Positions 25,601 to 40,550 of a stretch of 64,000 nucleotides of DNA are shown one piece after another. Position numbers and translations under genes: made by a program. Source of the stretch: Centropus unirufus (Eukaryota > Chordata > Aves > Cuculiformes > Centropidae); NCBI GenBank assembly GCA_013397695.1, contig VYZI01000086.1:1268600-1332599 (forward strand). Reading direction: 5' to 3'. Under the pieces are notes generated by a model, which saw nothing but the letters and a program-made list of their open reading frames with translations, had not been told where the DNA came from and did not search any database. The stretch's first letter is position 1, and the number at the start of each line of letters is the position of its first letter.

Positions 25601-28600
25601 GAGCAGGAGAGATACTTTTTGTAGCTTACTAGCTCACCTAGCTAGGCATAAAAAACAAAGAATGATGGCAAGAAAGAAGAAACAAAGTGAAAACCCATGT
25701 CAGAAAGGTCTGACATCTTGCAGTACCAGACAGAAAAGGGAATTGCCATCAGGCTATTTTGTATTTAGCCATTTAGATACAAAATCTACTTGTTCAGATA
25801 ACAGTCAGAATAAGAGCTTCGTTTGTAACTCAACTGTGTATTTTAGTTTCCAGCTTAGTGTCTGTAGTATCTCCAGACACACCCTCATAACTAATTTTGG
25901 CCTCATTAGAAGCTCAGCAATAGCCTGGCGGATAGAAACTTTACTGGCTGACAGTACCAAACTAAGTTTCACGTGAAAATGAAAATGTGGCAAGATATTT
26001 AGGGTAGTCATTCCTCCACACTGTGAGGAATTCCTATACCCAATTCCTGGCAAATCTGCCATAATATCAAAAACTCACTCGAAGTAACAGCAATTTCAAG
26101 GAGTTATCCATGCTGGATCTAGCCTTTTCATGGAGTTTCAGTTGAGGTAGCTGAGTGAGCATATTAATAAAATAAATTTGCATAGATACACTTGATGCAT
26201 ATACACATCTACAAACTCCTGCTTGCCCCAAATATGTACGGACGCACAGTTGAAATGCAGCATTCCAAAGCAATTCCAATATATGTTCAGGTCAAATCTT
26301 TTGCAAACACTTTTGAAATGTAGTTTCCTTCTCTGAAAATTAAGTAGATTTGAGATTGCGCTACTGGGCCACCATTAAATAGCTCAGAACATTCTTCTAT
26401 ATTTAATTCTACTGGAGTTCTTCCTCTGCAAAGCCCAAGTATGAAAGCTAATGCATGGTCAGAACAGAAGGTTATCAGATAAATTATTTCATTTGGAAAA
26501 AAAAAAGGATTGTAAAAACATCATCTAACGTTTTAAGCTTTTAGTTCCATCCACTTCTGCATAAAATGCAGATGTCCAAAGTATAATTTTTCCCTATCTT
26601 GAAGTTGTATTTTTTAATTATTGTAGCACATCAGCATGAAACAGCCTGTGTAATGGGTTAACAATGAGGCAACCCCTCAACAATATACAACCAGATATTA
26701 CATTTGACAGTGTTCAGAAGCATTTATCAAAAATGCAGTTGCTGATCAGAAAACAATCCATCCTATAGAAGTCATAGCTGAGCAAAAGGGATTGGTCACA
26801 GATCTTAGTTTGCCAAAGATAGAAAAGCACACATCTCTGTGAAGCACCTCAAGAGTCAGCCCCACAGAACAGAAAAGAAAAAAAAAAAAGTAGTAATTCA
26901 GCAGGATTGGCTTCTTTGGTAGCTCTTTCCTTAGTTGTCCTATGTACTTTAATTGTCACCCATTAGGTAAAATCTGTGCAATAGTACAAATAGAAAAACA
27001 AGGATAGAAGTTTTCTTGCTTCTTCAAGAAAGTTAAAAAAGTTAAATCCCAATAAAACTGTAAACTCAGTGCATTATCAAAATTTACCATTTAATGTGGC
27101 AACTACCACTGCAATTCTTAAGAATAACTGTCTTCAGTGCTTGGAAAATTCCACTTCTACAAATTCCAAGCGAAACAGCAACAGAAGGAGCCCATTCCAG
27201 TTTTGCAAAGCCTATGTTTCCGATTTATAATAAAGACATTCTTGTTTTTTTATTGAAATGGAGATTCAGACTTTTGGTTAGAATGCACAGCAAGCCCCAA
27301 ATCCCATCTCATCTGTTTCTCTATCCATTCTTCCCATCTCTTGAAAAAGTGTAGCTTCAGATCACAATCTCAGGAAAGACAACCCTACTCAAATATTATA
27401 ATCAATATATTTACATTGTGTATCAGATCTTTTTCTAGGGACACCAGGTAGTGAATCCAAGTTAAAAAAAATAATCCTCTACAGAAGCAGCAATGAAATG
27501 ACAGAATACATTTTGAATACAGACTATTTGCAACCGCTGATAGTAAATTAAATCCATAATCAACATAAAAAAAATAAATTACCCGAGTACCACAGAAGTC
27601 TCACTTCTTGAGTTCTTACAGAAAAGGCACGCTAAAGGCTTTGAACATTGGTTATGTTTCTATGTTGATACACATACATATTCACAAGGGCACACTGTAG
27701 CTATGCAATGATATCTGATATTCATGTTCCCTCTCCCTAGGTAAACTCTTGATATCGATTACAGAAGAAAATCAGAGGGGACACTGCTCCTTCACCCCTT
27801 TGCTCTTCAGCAGGCATGAGTGAAACGCAGAGCTATAGAAGCCTTATATAGAATTCCCATATTTTAAAAAAAATTCTCTAGAAAAACCTAAACATTTAAA
27901 AAGCCACATCATGATCTGCCTAAATTAAGTTTCCCACTGCTCTAACGAGAGTAAATAAGAGCACTTCAGGGAAAGAAAACAGCAGTTTATGGAGCTTGTT
28001 ATTAGGAATTTAAGCAGTCTTGGGATACCCAACAGAGAAAATCTAACTCCTGTACCTGGGGAAAGAAACACATTCTCATCCCAACCCTCATATGTAGGTA
28101 TTGTAACAGGACACCTTAAAGCAGGAAGAAGTTGAGAGATTCAAACTGGCTGTGAAAGCCAAATTCTCTAGCACTTAACCATTCTTCAACAGCTGTCTCT
28201 GCTACGCTTGTATGCACAGCCCTGCCAGCCAACAAGGGTTAACAAAACAAACCTAAGCTGCAAATCTTCACAGTTCAAACAATTATCAAAAAGGTCACCC
28301 AAGCTGAACACCTCCAGTTCCTCTCTGGAGAATATTAATCAGTTCTGTGCTGCTTATGGTTCTTTAAGACACAAGTACTGAACTAGGTTACATGTAAGAA
28401 ATAAATATTTTCACACATATAAGATTTTTTTAAGTTTTTTTTTTTTAATAGAAGTTCCCGGTTTTGCATGTACCTGCAGCTTTCATCACTACCTTGCCTC
28501 TGTAACCATCTCTTTTCTACCACTGCTAAGCGGCTTTAGGAAGCACTGTTCAGAATTTTAGCAAACACAACTTAAATATCAATAAGTAATTTTATGGCCA

Positions 28601-30227
28601 AAGCATTTTTAGCCAATTGGCTATTCAGAAATTACAACTCAAAGGTCCTTCATGGATGTGTAATTAGCAAAGCTGAGAATGTAGTGCTTATGCATGACTT
28701 GTTAGTACAATATTTATCATGACTAATAAGTACATATACTCAAGGTTGTATTATTTAACAAGTTTGCATATGTTAAGATTTCAGGCTGCTTCTTTGCACC
28801 TAAAAATACAGATCATAAAGTGCTTTCATTTTATTTGAAAGTTCATTTCTTGGCCTCAATGCATCACATTACAAACAGAATACAGACTTCCTAAAAAATG
28901 GTAACTGTTTTAGTACCTGCCTCACTGCAATTTAAATGCAATGGAGCTATCATTTTGGGGCAAAAATCAAGTACCGTCAATTAAAAGAAACTATTACTTA
29001 GCATGAATTTGCACAAGCAGACGGCTTTCCATGCTATACAAGCATGTGCCTCATTTCCACACAAGTAGATTATTTTGGCCAGACTTCAACAGTTCTTTCC
29101 TGTTCTGTACAGCACCTCTGGACCTTTTTCAAGAGCCGAAAAGTTGGAGGTGCCAGAAGTGACTCCAGCTGTCACATGGACAACAGCCTGATGATTGCTT
29201 TAAGAGCAACCACTATACAGGCAGTCATCAAATGAGGGAATCCTGTCCTGCCAGGCATGCACTTCTGCCAGATTCTACAATTCTTTGTATTGGCATTAGG
29301 AGTTGTGTGTCCAGAGGAGTGAGGCAGGTAAGAAACATGGAAAACAACCCTTCATAAAATAAAATTGAAATAAACTTGTTTTCAGGTCTCTTCTGGTCAA
29401 TGGAAGGATTATCTCTTTCAGAAAAACATGCTACCGCAACCAGCTTGAAATAGAAACGAGAGTGTAACTGGAGCACTTGCAAATGCTAAAGGACCAATTG
29501 GCAAAACCAGACTGGTCTTGAAAAAGATTGGAAGAATCCTATTTACACAAGTTTGACTTCTCTTTTATACCGACACTCTTCTATCTTGGATAAATTAAAA
29601 TCACAGCCACACCTATCACAGTCAGAAACTTAACTATAAATGTAAAGCTAAGATCTCTCTCACAGGAAGGCAAAATTGGCATTCCATGACATCTTTTCTG
29701 TCAAGTCATTTTTGCCTAAAGTTCATGTGCGAAGAATTAACCTGTCATTCAAAATTATTTTTAAAATAGTTGAGAATCACACAATACAAAACCCTGAAAC
29801 AAAACGTTTTAGCCGTTCCTACAAACAACTATTATAACAGTCATAGAATCTTATATACTTTAGTGTGCAATCGGTTGACGACAAAAATGGCTCTCCAAAA
29901 CATGTGTTTCATTCTCAACTACCTCACCCACACCGCACTTCTGTCATTATGCAAGTTCAGAGGTTATTTTAGGCATAACGCCTACTTGAAATAATCTTCC
30001 GAGTCAAATGCCAAATGTGACAAAACGAAAATAATTTTAAGTGAGCAGTATTTGGTCAGCCTTCCAACACTTACCACTTATATAAGCTTCCCAAATGATC
30101 TCTGCAAAAAGCTTACTTTAAAACAAGCAACAATTTAGAACAATCCACTGTTAGTTCCCACAAATTTCAGACCACCTGACCACCAACATTTGTTTCCACA
30201 TGTGCTTTTTAACTGTAAAATGTATTT
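25601..30227. other. Unique-looking intron 1 sequence
   Basis: AT-rich, with a 12-A run at 26878-26889 and a 12-T run at 28435-28446. I recognise no gene, structured RNA or transposon. Confidence 0.5.
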
Positions 30228-31325
30228 CACTGGTTGGAAGTGACGTCTGAAGGCCAAACAGGGCTACTTACAGCCAGCTGCCCAAGACCATGTCCAGGCG
30301 GTTTTTTAGTACCTCCAAGGATGGAGACTCCACAATCTCCTTGGGCCACCTGTGCCAGTGCTCGATAACCCTCACATGGTGAAATTGAAAAAGTGTTTCC
30401 TGGCATTCAGATGGAGCCTCCAATGTTTCGGTTTGCGCGCATTGCCTCATGTCCTGTCACTGGGCACTGCTGAAAAGAGAGTGGATCCACCTTCTTTCAC
30501 CTTCACTTTAGATATTTGTACTCATTGCTGAGATCTGCCACAAGCTTGACTTCTCCAGGCCGAACAATCCCAGCTCTCTGTCTTGCCTCACAGAACAGAT
30601 GCTCCACTTCCTTCATCGTCTTAGTGGTGGCCCTTTGCTGGACACTCTACAGTAAATCCATGCGTCTCTTGTACTGGGGAGTCCTGAACTGGACACAGCA
30701 CTCTGGGTTTGGCCTCACCCAGTGCTGAGTAGAGAGGAAGATCTTCTGGTAACAGTTTTCCTAAGGCAGCCCAGGATAGGGTTTAGCCTTTTTTTTTGTG
30801 GCAAGGGTACACTGCCAGTTCATGTCAACCTTGGTGGCCACCAGCACCCCTACAAGGACTGTTCTGCAGATACTTTCCAGCTGACTGGCCTGCAGCATGT
30901 AATGGTGCAAGGGGTTGTTTTTCCCCACCTGCAGGACTTTACACGCTTCCCCTTGGTGAACTTCAGGTTTCTGTCAATCCATTGGACACAGTATTGACCC
31001 CTGGAGTACAACAGTAGTTACTGGCCTCCAACTAGACTTTGGGCCACAGATGAGCACTCTCTGGGCCTGGCTGTTCAGCCAGTTTTCAGTCCTTCTCACT
31101 GTCTCCTCAACCAACCAATACCCTTTCAGTCTCTGAGAGTCTTACAAGAGATGGTGTCAAAGGCCTTCCTGAAGTCTAGAAAACCAAAATTCCTTGCTCT
31201 CTTCCATCTACCATATTCCATCTAGAGTAGTCAATTAATCTTGTACATTTCTCAAGTCGGTCAAGCATGACTTTCCCTTGGTGAATCCATGCTGGCTACT
31301 CCTGTAGCATCCTTACTTAATTCAG
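30228..31325 (-). mobile_element. CR1 LINE 3' half (RT to near 3' end)
   Basis: The plus strand runs from a worn 3' end (CTGGTTGGAAGTGACGTCTG) through CCATGTCCAGGCGG and GGCCGAACAATCCCAGCTCT. It continues with CTGGACACAGCACTCTGGG, CCTGCAGGACTTTACACG and CTTCCCCTTGGTGAACTTC. It ends near GTGAATCCATGCTGGCT, the complement of the RT SQHGF block. That is about 1.1 kb of CR1 in reverse orientation. Order is collinear with CR1, reading frames are broken, and the 5' part upstream of the RT core is missing. Confidence 0.92.
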
Positions 31326-34300
31326 ATAAATTTCCAATCATCTCCAAAATCCATCACATTTTTTCTCAAAAAAACAAACAAACAAAAACAGGCAAATTGA
31401 CAAAAAAGACCAGTAACACTACAAGATATATACTATACAATGCACCATACATTAAACTGCAGTGTTTTGTTCTGCTATAACAGGACAACCCAGCTACATA
31501 TTAAATCATCTCTTCACATTGTTTTTGACGTCACTCAATCAGGTTTGTGTGGTTCTTGACGCACATCACAGCCAACATCTGGAATGTCACAAATCAAAAG
31601 TTGTTTGTCAAAAGCAGCCTCTCATTGTGGCACAATTTGGTCACAAGCACAAAGAGTGCAGAACCATTTCCCTGGAGAAGGAGTATGGCAACATCCCTGA
31701 CAATTTCTCTGGATAGCAACCCCTCTAGTAAAAGTTACCATATTTACATCTGCCAAGATAAACCTTCAAGGTAAACAGAAAAAAAATATCTGTAGCTTCT
31801 TTTCAACATCTAGCCTGGCTAGCATAGGTGAGTTCACTGAGCTATGTAAAGTCCAAAATGCCAGGAGAGTCAGCTTGAAAAGTTCTTTCTGAAAACTATA
31901 AAAGAGCAGTTTCAAAGGTATTTATGTAAGAGGTGACATATTTCTGCATTCTCAGCTGTCATATTCAGCCCCAGTTGGGGAAGATAAACCTATCCCAGGT
32001 GGTGACTGATAGACCAAAGGTACAAGACACTGCAGCTGCGCCAATAACTACCACTAGACCCATTCGTAATTCACCAGCAATATCCTTGAGTTTGGGACGG
32101 ACTGTCCTCTGTTAGTGTTGCCTAGAACCAAGTAAAGCTGTCTTAACAGTCAGATCTGGCCTTCAGCACACCAGGTGGCTACCCTGGTTTACTGTGGCTT
32201 AAAAGCCGTTTCTTGTCTCATTTCTCTCACACTGTATTTCAGAAGCTAGATGCAACTGACCCACTGAGCAGCAGAGACCATCAACCTGCCCGCTGCCACA
32301 CAGGGGGCCTGGAGCACAGGTGCTCTGCTGCTGAGCTAGTCCCCACAAAGCAAACACAGCCCACACTCACAGTTTCACGTAGATGAAATCCCACTCTGCT
32401 AATGCAAGGCAGTACACAGCTTTGTTTTTAAGGGAAGGGTGGGCTCTATATAAATAGAGCATTAATCATGCAACTTTCACTTTTGTTCTTCTGATTTGAG
32501 ATATGACGGAACCGTGATGAAGATTAAATCAGCCCAAGCTAAACAATTCAAACCCACTCGACGAGGGGAATATTGGAAGAAGCTGGTTATCCCTGCCCTT
32601 TCCCACCCCTTCAGAGTAGCAATAGCTCCCTACTTTTATATGGTGGCAGTCTATAGCTAAAACAACTGCTAACTAACCTGACATCCCTCCTAATTTATTA
32701 CCACTGCAAACACACGCTCTAATATGTTTCAGTAAATCAATTTGTATCAAAACTTTGGTACCACATATATCTGAAAAGAACTATAATCTAAGAGATAAAG
32801 GCACTTGCCAAAAAACACCAAGACAGCTAAAGCTGAACGTTCTGCAATACCTCTCCTATCAAAAAAATCATCTTGAATTATGTACCAGGGCACAAACCTA
32901 CACTAGCAAGAGGCACAGTGCAATAGGAACAGGTTGGTAGAGTGAAAGAGTATTGAGAATACAAACATTCATGCTGAAAGTCTTTTAAGAGGTTTTGCTC
33001 TGACCTAGATCTAGTCTGGCTCCATGGACTAAATACTCATTAGTAGTTAGAGAGCATTATGTTCACCTTCAGAGCACATTATTCTGTTTAGTTTAATTCA
33101 AAAAGAATTCACTTCACACACTCTGAGATCACTCTCCCATATGAAATGCAGCAAAGCATATTAAGGTTGGATGATCGAGAGACTTAATTTAAAAGAACAC
33201 TCATGACCTGAAATAAAACACCAATGGAGAGACATCCATACTGCAGGTTCACTGATTTAACAAATAGTTGTCTATTACAAGGAAATCTAAAAATCACATT
33301 GGAAGCACGTAAAAAATGCACTGCATAACTTAAAACAGCATTCACTGCATGCAGATGAAGATTTACAGTGTTGTATCTTAGTGTGGCACATTTGTTCTTG
33401 GGGAAAATGCAGTGTTCATGTATTAGAGCAGTAAATTCCTAAGTGTTTAAAAACATGTTGACCAAGTCCAGAGAAGTAGTATGGCTTCCACAGTTCTGAT
33501 AGAGCCCCATGTTAAAAGCCACCCTCTTCTCTCCAAAACCATGTAGATTTAAACTCTGATATATCTTGATGCAACTTGGAAACACCACGTCATACTATTG
33601 TGAGGCAGACATCTGGGAAAACAACAACAACAGAAACACCAGACATGCAAAATTTTAACAAATAATAAAAATTTAATTGTTTCCCTTTGAAGAAATAATG
33701 TAAGAAGTGACTGGAGAGTTCAATATGCTCTTGCAAAATTATTTACATTGCCCAATTCATCTTGATTTTCCCTTTTGTTTCCACAGAATTCACAAGGGGA
33801 ACACTAAATTAACATTTAAATGCTTTTGCAGCAGTATTCTAAAGATACTCTATCAAGAGATGCACCATGTAATCTGTGAGTAGAAATACCGTTACACTCT
33901 TTTTCACATCTCCACTGTTATAAGGCCTCAAGAGATCATATCTGGTTTTCTGTACTGCAACTTTTGTATGTGTAGTTAATTTTTGCTATTTCATGCCTTT
34001 CTTTTAATGAATTCTGACTGGCTTTCCACCTTCTTCCCCTGCTATCACACCAACAAGCAGCTTAGTTGGTTTGGGAAAACAATATTTTAAATATTTACCC
34101 ATATTGTACTTGGTACAGATGATCTGCTATACAGTCTGCAACACTAATTCCTCACTGCAAGCAAGAGTTAAAGCTTAGCTCTGAACAAGTTTATTTTGCC
34201 GACAAGCAATGGGAGCAATCAAAAACTAAGACAGAGTTAAAAACTGTGCAATTTAAATGTTTGGACACATTTACTGGCTGTATTTGAGATCACAGGTATA

Positions 34301-34593
34301 TGCCCTAAAGTCTAATGCATAGAGTTGGGCCACCTCCAGAGCAAGATGCATGCAAGTAGTATGAAATCCATCCACATTCTCTGCATCAGTGTTAAGAATA
34401 GATATACTAAGATAATTTATTTCACCGGCATACATTTCACTGTTAGTTAATGGTAATATGTTGGTAACCAACACACACAGGAGTTCCCAGCAATCAGACT
34501 TTAAAGTTGGTGGAAGTTGTTTAGCTGTACATTACAGAAGTTCACAGAAGTTTTGGTCCAAGACATCACTTCAAGATACAGACTGAATCTGGG

Positions 34594-34614
34594 TTGTACA
34601 TTGTACATTGTACA
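34594..34614. repeat. (TTGTACA)3 tandem repeat
   Basis: Three exact 7-bp TTGTACA units, followed by a degenerate TAGGTACA. Confidence 0.95.
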
Positions 34615-35770
34615 TAGGTACAATAATACCAGGAGCACAGTAATGTTTCAATGTTGGAAATTTAAAACACCACAGTTCTGTTAATAAAATCAACAGGTCA
34701 AGTTTGCTAGATATAACATTTCTCAGCTTATACATAAGCAGAAGTACCATCAGGGCACAGTTTTAGTAAAAATTACGACTCATTGGAAGGATTTTCTTTA
34801 TAGAGAAAATATCAGCCCTAAGTTATAATGTATCTTAAGTTTGTTTGCAGATAATTTACTTCTATGTATTTAGAAAAGACAATATAGGATTGTATCTGAA
34901 CAATGGGTAACTCAATTTACCTTAAGTATTTTAACTGCATAAGTAAAGCATAATCCAGAAATAGTGGCATCTACTGAAAGCCTATATATCTGAGTTATAG
35001 CCTTGCTGTTACTGATAGTGAAGAAATCAAGCAAATACTCCTAGAAATAGTGTAATATGCTTAGACCATAACAGCTATGAAAGAATAGCATTTGTAGGAA
35101 GAAGTTATGTAAGTTCTGCCTATACAGGTTTCAAATAGCTTTCAGGCAATACTTCCTCTAATGAGTTCTGACAGCAGAGTTTAGTGTAACTCTAATCCCA
35201 TAACAACAGGCATTTCACTGATTGCATTCCAATTTTGTTGGGATACTTTAGCATGAACAAGCAGTTATTCTAACAATATTAAATCTCCAAAACACACACA
35301 AAGGGAAAGGCTAAAACACTTGTTCCAACTAGTAAAAATTCTAGGCAACCAATAATTTTCCCCCAGAAACAGAATTAAGCAGCTCTGATTAATTCCCAAA
35401 ATTTCATAGATAGCAATGCTGACATCAAATGACTGAAAGCAAGACACTCCCTCCTATGGTCCGCCTGTCTGTGACAGAGAGCTACACGCTGCTACAAAAG
35501 AGGAGTTTAGATAACCACAGTCCAAGTATCTCACACACAAAATAAGCTGCTACTCTTAATGGCCACAAAATAAAGCCCCCTGCAGACCAAAGCAGTTCAT
35601 TCTGAGACATATTTAAAACTAAATACATAGAACCAAGTTCTGTGCATATTCATTATGGTCACCACATTTGCTTGATGTTATTTCATTACTCAAACCACTA
35701 CAGAACTTCCATACATGCAGAACGGGGCCCTTCAGCACAAAATGGGTATTCATTGGGAAGGAACTGTACC

Positions 35771-35877
35771 TTGGGTGTGTTTGTGGGGTTTTCCTTTGTT
35801 GTAGGGTTTATGTTTGTTTCAGTTCTGTTGTGGGATGTTGTTTGATTTGTTTTTGTTGGTTTTGTTTGATTGTTTTT
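35771..35877. repeat. G/T-rich low-complexity tract
   Basis: About 107 bp almost devoid of A and C on the plus strand (TTGTGGGG, TTTGTTGTAGGG, TTTTTGTTGGTTTTGTTTG). The CASK pre-mRNA would be C/A-rich here. Confidence 0.85.
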
Positions 35878-38800
35878 AAACAGACTAACATTTAGGTCAC
35901 AGCACACGGGTACTATAAAAAGCTATTCTAATCATGATTGCAGGAGAGCATTTCAGTATTACTTTTGAGATGCATTTTAACTGTTGGAGATGTGGTATGG
36001 AGATCAGTTTATTATAATATACAGCGGCAATCCAGCAATCTTTACAGTGGGCAAGAAAAAATTATTTGAACAATGTACAGGAATTTCACAAGCACTTCAA
36101 TGATTATTTGCTCTTCAGTACAGATTTGCATCTTCTTTTATGTTAATCTATCTGTTCAATACCCAGGAATAACATATCTATAAGGAATATAAAGAAAGCA
36201 GTTACAGGTAAAGTTACAAAGAAGAAAAACACTGAGTTAAATATGTCAAGAGTTTTATTGTATCTAACTTACACCGTTGTCTTTGGAATAAAAACCAGTA
36301 GCACTGTTGCTTTGTACTAAAGAATCATTGCTCACCAGTAGCTGAATTTGAAACTATTTCATTCCTGTTTTCACTTAATTGAAAATGGTCTGGTCATTTG
36401 TAAGTAGCACTGCTTGGGCCACAACCTTGGGTTTGGAGAATCTCAAAAGTAATCACTAAAATTACTGTTCAGGCACTGAGCTATAAAGTGTTACAACACG
36501 CAGGATAGACTCACTTAAACACTGCCTATATTAATAAGCTACAACATTTCCCAGACAATAGAACCTGATTAATTATGGTACTCATTTGCCTTTGCTAACG
36601 ATGCTCCTGTCATGAATCTCTCTTACACCTGTATTTCATACACTGGTCACATTAATTAAATAATGTATATGGTAAAATACATCAGTTCAGGAAAGCATAT
36701 AACCAAACACCACACAGTTCTAAGTTTCTTGAAAATTGTTCAAGCCTCACAAAATAACACAGCTCAATTTTAAGTACACAGGGTTTCCAAGACAATGCAA
36801 GAAACAAATGACAATCATAAATTTTTTTCTCCATAAGGCTCTAAGATGAATCTTTTGACAAATTTGTGTTTGACAGTTTTCTAAGAGATGCTATTAGATA
36901 CCCTATAAATTACATTAAAATGCATACAGAACATACACTATAGAACACAGCTCCAGAATACTGTGCATGATGACAGCAGTGTAGGGCCAAGCCTGAGAAA
37001 TTTGTGCCTTTTTAATTTCTTCTAGTGTAAGACAAGTGCAAAATAAAAGTTCTAAGTAAAATGCTTAAATAATATGTTCTCCAATTATTTCTTAAACTAA
37101 TTTCTTTATTTCATTCTGTATCTGCAAAACCAGCACTTTTCAGGAGGGAGAGAGAGAATGTGCTCACAAAATTAATTGTCTTTATGTACCAGTATTAAAA
37201 TTGCGTTAAAAAACAGTTTTGTTACAGAATAACAGAATTTCCTATACTACAGCTGGCATTAAGGCTATAGTCATCTCCTTAAACCCCAGGAAAATGCTCA
37301 GAGGAAATGTATGCATGCATTAATAACGCTCTCTGCACAAAGGAACAGAGATTAAAAAAACCTCACAACACCACTTTCCCCAAACTGTTATTTGCTGCCA
37401 TGCTATCACACGCCACAAGATACCATTAGTTTCCCAGCTGTTAGTTTCTGTAGTTCTCTTTTAAAATTAAAGTTCTCCATGATTGGGTTAGAAATCAGAA
37501 AGACACGTGGTGTCCTAAGCAGTCAATACTACACAAGCGGCTACGACAACTAAGTCCAGTATTAGGTACAAAAGCAAAAGCGGCTTACAGGCAGCGCATA
37601 ACTGACTGGTTTCAACATTAGTGGCTGTTAAACAAATCTTGGCACTGTTAATCAAGAAGCTGCTTTGTCTTTCATAAAACCCTCCCTTCACTTGTCACCG
37701 TAGTGTGCAGAAGACAAGACATGCTGCTTTGCATAAAGCAATTAGAGTGTAGAGTACAGCATCTCAAACACGTATCTTGGGCTTTTGCTTTTACAGCTAA
37801 TGCTTAATAGAGAAAATTTCTTATGTACTTCAGCTTCTTCTATATATGTCTGTATACTCATTTTAGACAGATTCAGAAAGAAATCTAAACATACATTCTT
37901 TAAAAACCTAATTATTTATCAAGATCATTTAAAGGGGATAAAAAGCATCAAACTCTCTGGAAAAAGACCTTTTAACTCTCAGTAGGAAAATTATTCCCAT
38001 CTGATCCCACATTGCCTTAACATTTCTCTAAAAGTTTAAATTATGTATCTAAAGCAGTTCAGGGGATCTCTGGCTTCCTATTCTAGTGTAGCAAATTTTG
38101 AGGACGTTCTTCCCAATTACCTTATTTGTGCCCTAAATTGGAACAAATGCTTAAGTATAATTTAACTACAGGAAAGTTTTCTTATGTTTACTCTTCCTGA
38201 GTAGAAACTTGGGAGCAGGTGATTCTTTATGCTCTTTTACATATAAGTTCTTACGTCTTTTTCAGCCACTGAGAAAAGCATAAATTATCAATTGGTGATG
38301 GGGTGTGGCATACCCAGAGAAAAACAGAATACTTCTTGGATAGTTGATGATTGATTTATTATTATAATCAAGGTAGCACAGGTATGCTTTTAACTCTTGA
38401 AGAAGGGCTAAAATCACTAGATGGATCCAGTACCCCCTCCCTCTTATCCAATGACAATAAATTCTCCTGCTACTTTACTTTCATCACTGAAAAAAGGTCT
38501 ATTTAAAAGCTTACTTACCAGGTGGGTCTCCCAGACATCCACAGCTCTAGCCCTAATGCCCCGCAGAAGCCTGTTAAGTGGCCTGCTGCCAAGGACTGGC
38601 TTTAGATCTATTTATAGCATAAACATGGTGAAGGCCAGATAAGTCTTATTAGCCTATTTAACAGTTATTTGAAGATTTAAGATGCAATAACATTAAAATA
38701 ACTGCATAAGCCTCAGTTTCTTCAAAACATTTTAAAGCTTAAACACCACCCTATTAAGTTTGTTACCAATGCTGCTCTTAAAAGCCCTTCACAACTTTAA

Positions 38801-40550
38801 TAACTACAGAGGACGTTACATTAAAGGATGTCATGAATTCAAACAAACTGAACAACCACAGCAAACAAGCCACTCATTATATCAGCTTCAAGTAACAGCC
38901 TGTATATGCACACTAAATCAGAAACAAATTCAAGAACTAAAACCTTTTTGTAACTGGATTTAAATAAGCTAATTTTGATCTTTGGCACTAGGTCTCAGTA
39001 ACAGGACAGAGGCTTAAAATCACAGACGCACACCGCTAAAGCAGAGAAGAGTAAACACTACTGCTGCACAGGTATCATTGCAGGCAGAAATATGCAACTC
39101 AGAAAAAGAATGTGATGAAAAGATTTTTTTAAAAAGTAATACAGAATAAATAAGAATTTTAATTTAGTGTATGCAAAAGCAAGAAAATGAAAATATTCAA
39201 AGAGCGTGCCAGAAAAAGCAAGGAAAGCTCTAATAGACTAATCCATGGCCGCATCAGTGTAAAACAGTCTTAAGAAACAGCTTCCTCTGAGGACACAAAT
39301 TCTGGATTTCCAAATAAGGGGAAAAAAACCCCAAACAACAACAAAAAAAAAGGTAAAAAGAGCATGCAGAACAGACAACTTTTTATGAACTGCAAGCTGC
39401 CCGGCACACCTTGTAATAGAAAGGAAAACAACTGATCATGACCTGGAGTTTACAATGTCTCCCTTTGAACTTGAGGCGCATCTTAACATCCCACTGGTTT
39501 AACATTTCTGCTTAAATTCCACTAGCATTTGAAGGGGAGAGAAGGGGAAATTAACTTAAAAATAAACAAAATTAAATAATTGTTTTAAGCTCATTTTTTT
39601 CCACTCTTGTACAGAAGAATATTAGCTTCTGGTTTAGTCAAGGTGGTCCAATGACTTAGCTCTTCCTTCCTCCTCAGTCTCTGCTAAATTAATGTAGACG
39701 CTTGACTATCTTATATCTAGGTGTTCACCTAATGTTATTATCTCCCTTCTCTATAGAAGTTCACGCAAAACCTAGGAGGCACATGCATGTTCACTCATTT
39801 TTCTGTGACAGATGCAGTGAAAAACGACCTCTGAAAAATACTCCACTTCTTGCTTCTGTTTATAATGTAAAATGAGAGCAGGCTGCGAAGCCACTGAAAC
39901 TTTAACAATAATTAGATTTACTAGCACATAACTCCATGCAAGCCTTGTCCATGCTCACAGCTTCTATTATAACAAACATTAACTGGAATGTTCAGAAGGG
40001 AAAAACTATTAGGATCCTTCTTAGCAGTAGCACTGTTCTCATACTCTTCCAAAGAACGATTTATTTCAGTTCTGTTAACTAGATTTATAGAGCTAAACAC
40101 AATAGCACCACACTGTGGGAGAAAACATCGTCATACAGACACAGAGAACGAGGCAGCAACTAGCAACTGAGGCACCATAAGAAACATTTCCAAAGATTTT
40201 GGAAAGCTGTGTTAGAAGAATATGAGGTCTGGATTGCTGTCTGATAACTTTCAGTACTAAATGAAAGACCCAACTCAGGATGACAAATTTAAAGGTACAT
40301 AACAGTCAGAGTTTCTCATCACAGCAAGCCTGAGCCTGTTAAAGTCTGCGTCTTTTCCCCATTATTTCTATAAACTGCACAATGTTGAAACACAGTATCA
40401 CAGGCCATTCAACTCTTACAATCATGAAGAGCATCTTCCACATGCAAATCTGGGTTGGATCCAATTAAAAACTCAAGCCTTCAGCTTCCTGCAGAGGAAA
40501 CTTGTTACGGAGCTTACAGAAAACACAAGATGTACCATCTATTTCTCTAA

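Larger units (their letters stand above)
31326..40550. other. Unique-looking intron 1 sequence
   Basis: No gene seen in 9.2 kb. It contains CAAA-type A/C-rich sequence near 31365-31392, a 7-bp tandem repeat at 34594-34614 and a G/T-rich tract at 35771-35877. It is the longest stretch here without a recognisable CR1 copy. Confidence 0.5.

Noticed and set aside
37221..37280. CR1 3'-end-like words (ACAGAATAACAGAATTTCC)
   Set aside because: The match decays within about 20 bp and lacks the GGTTGGAAGGGACC block, so chance is more likely.
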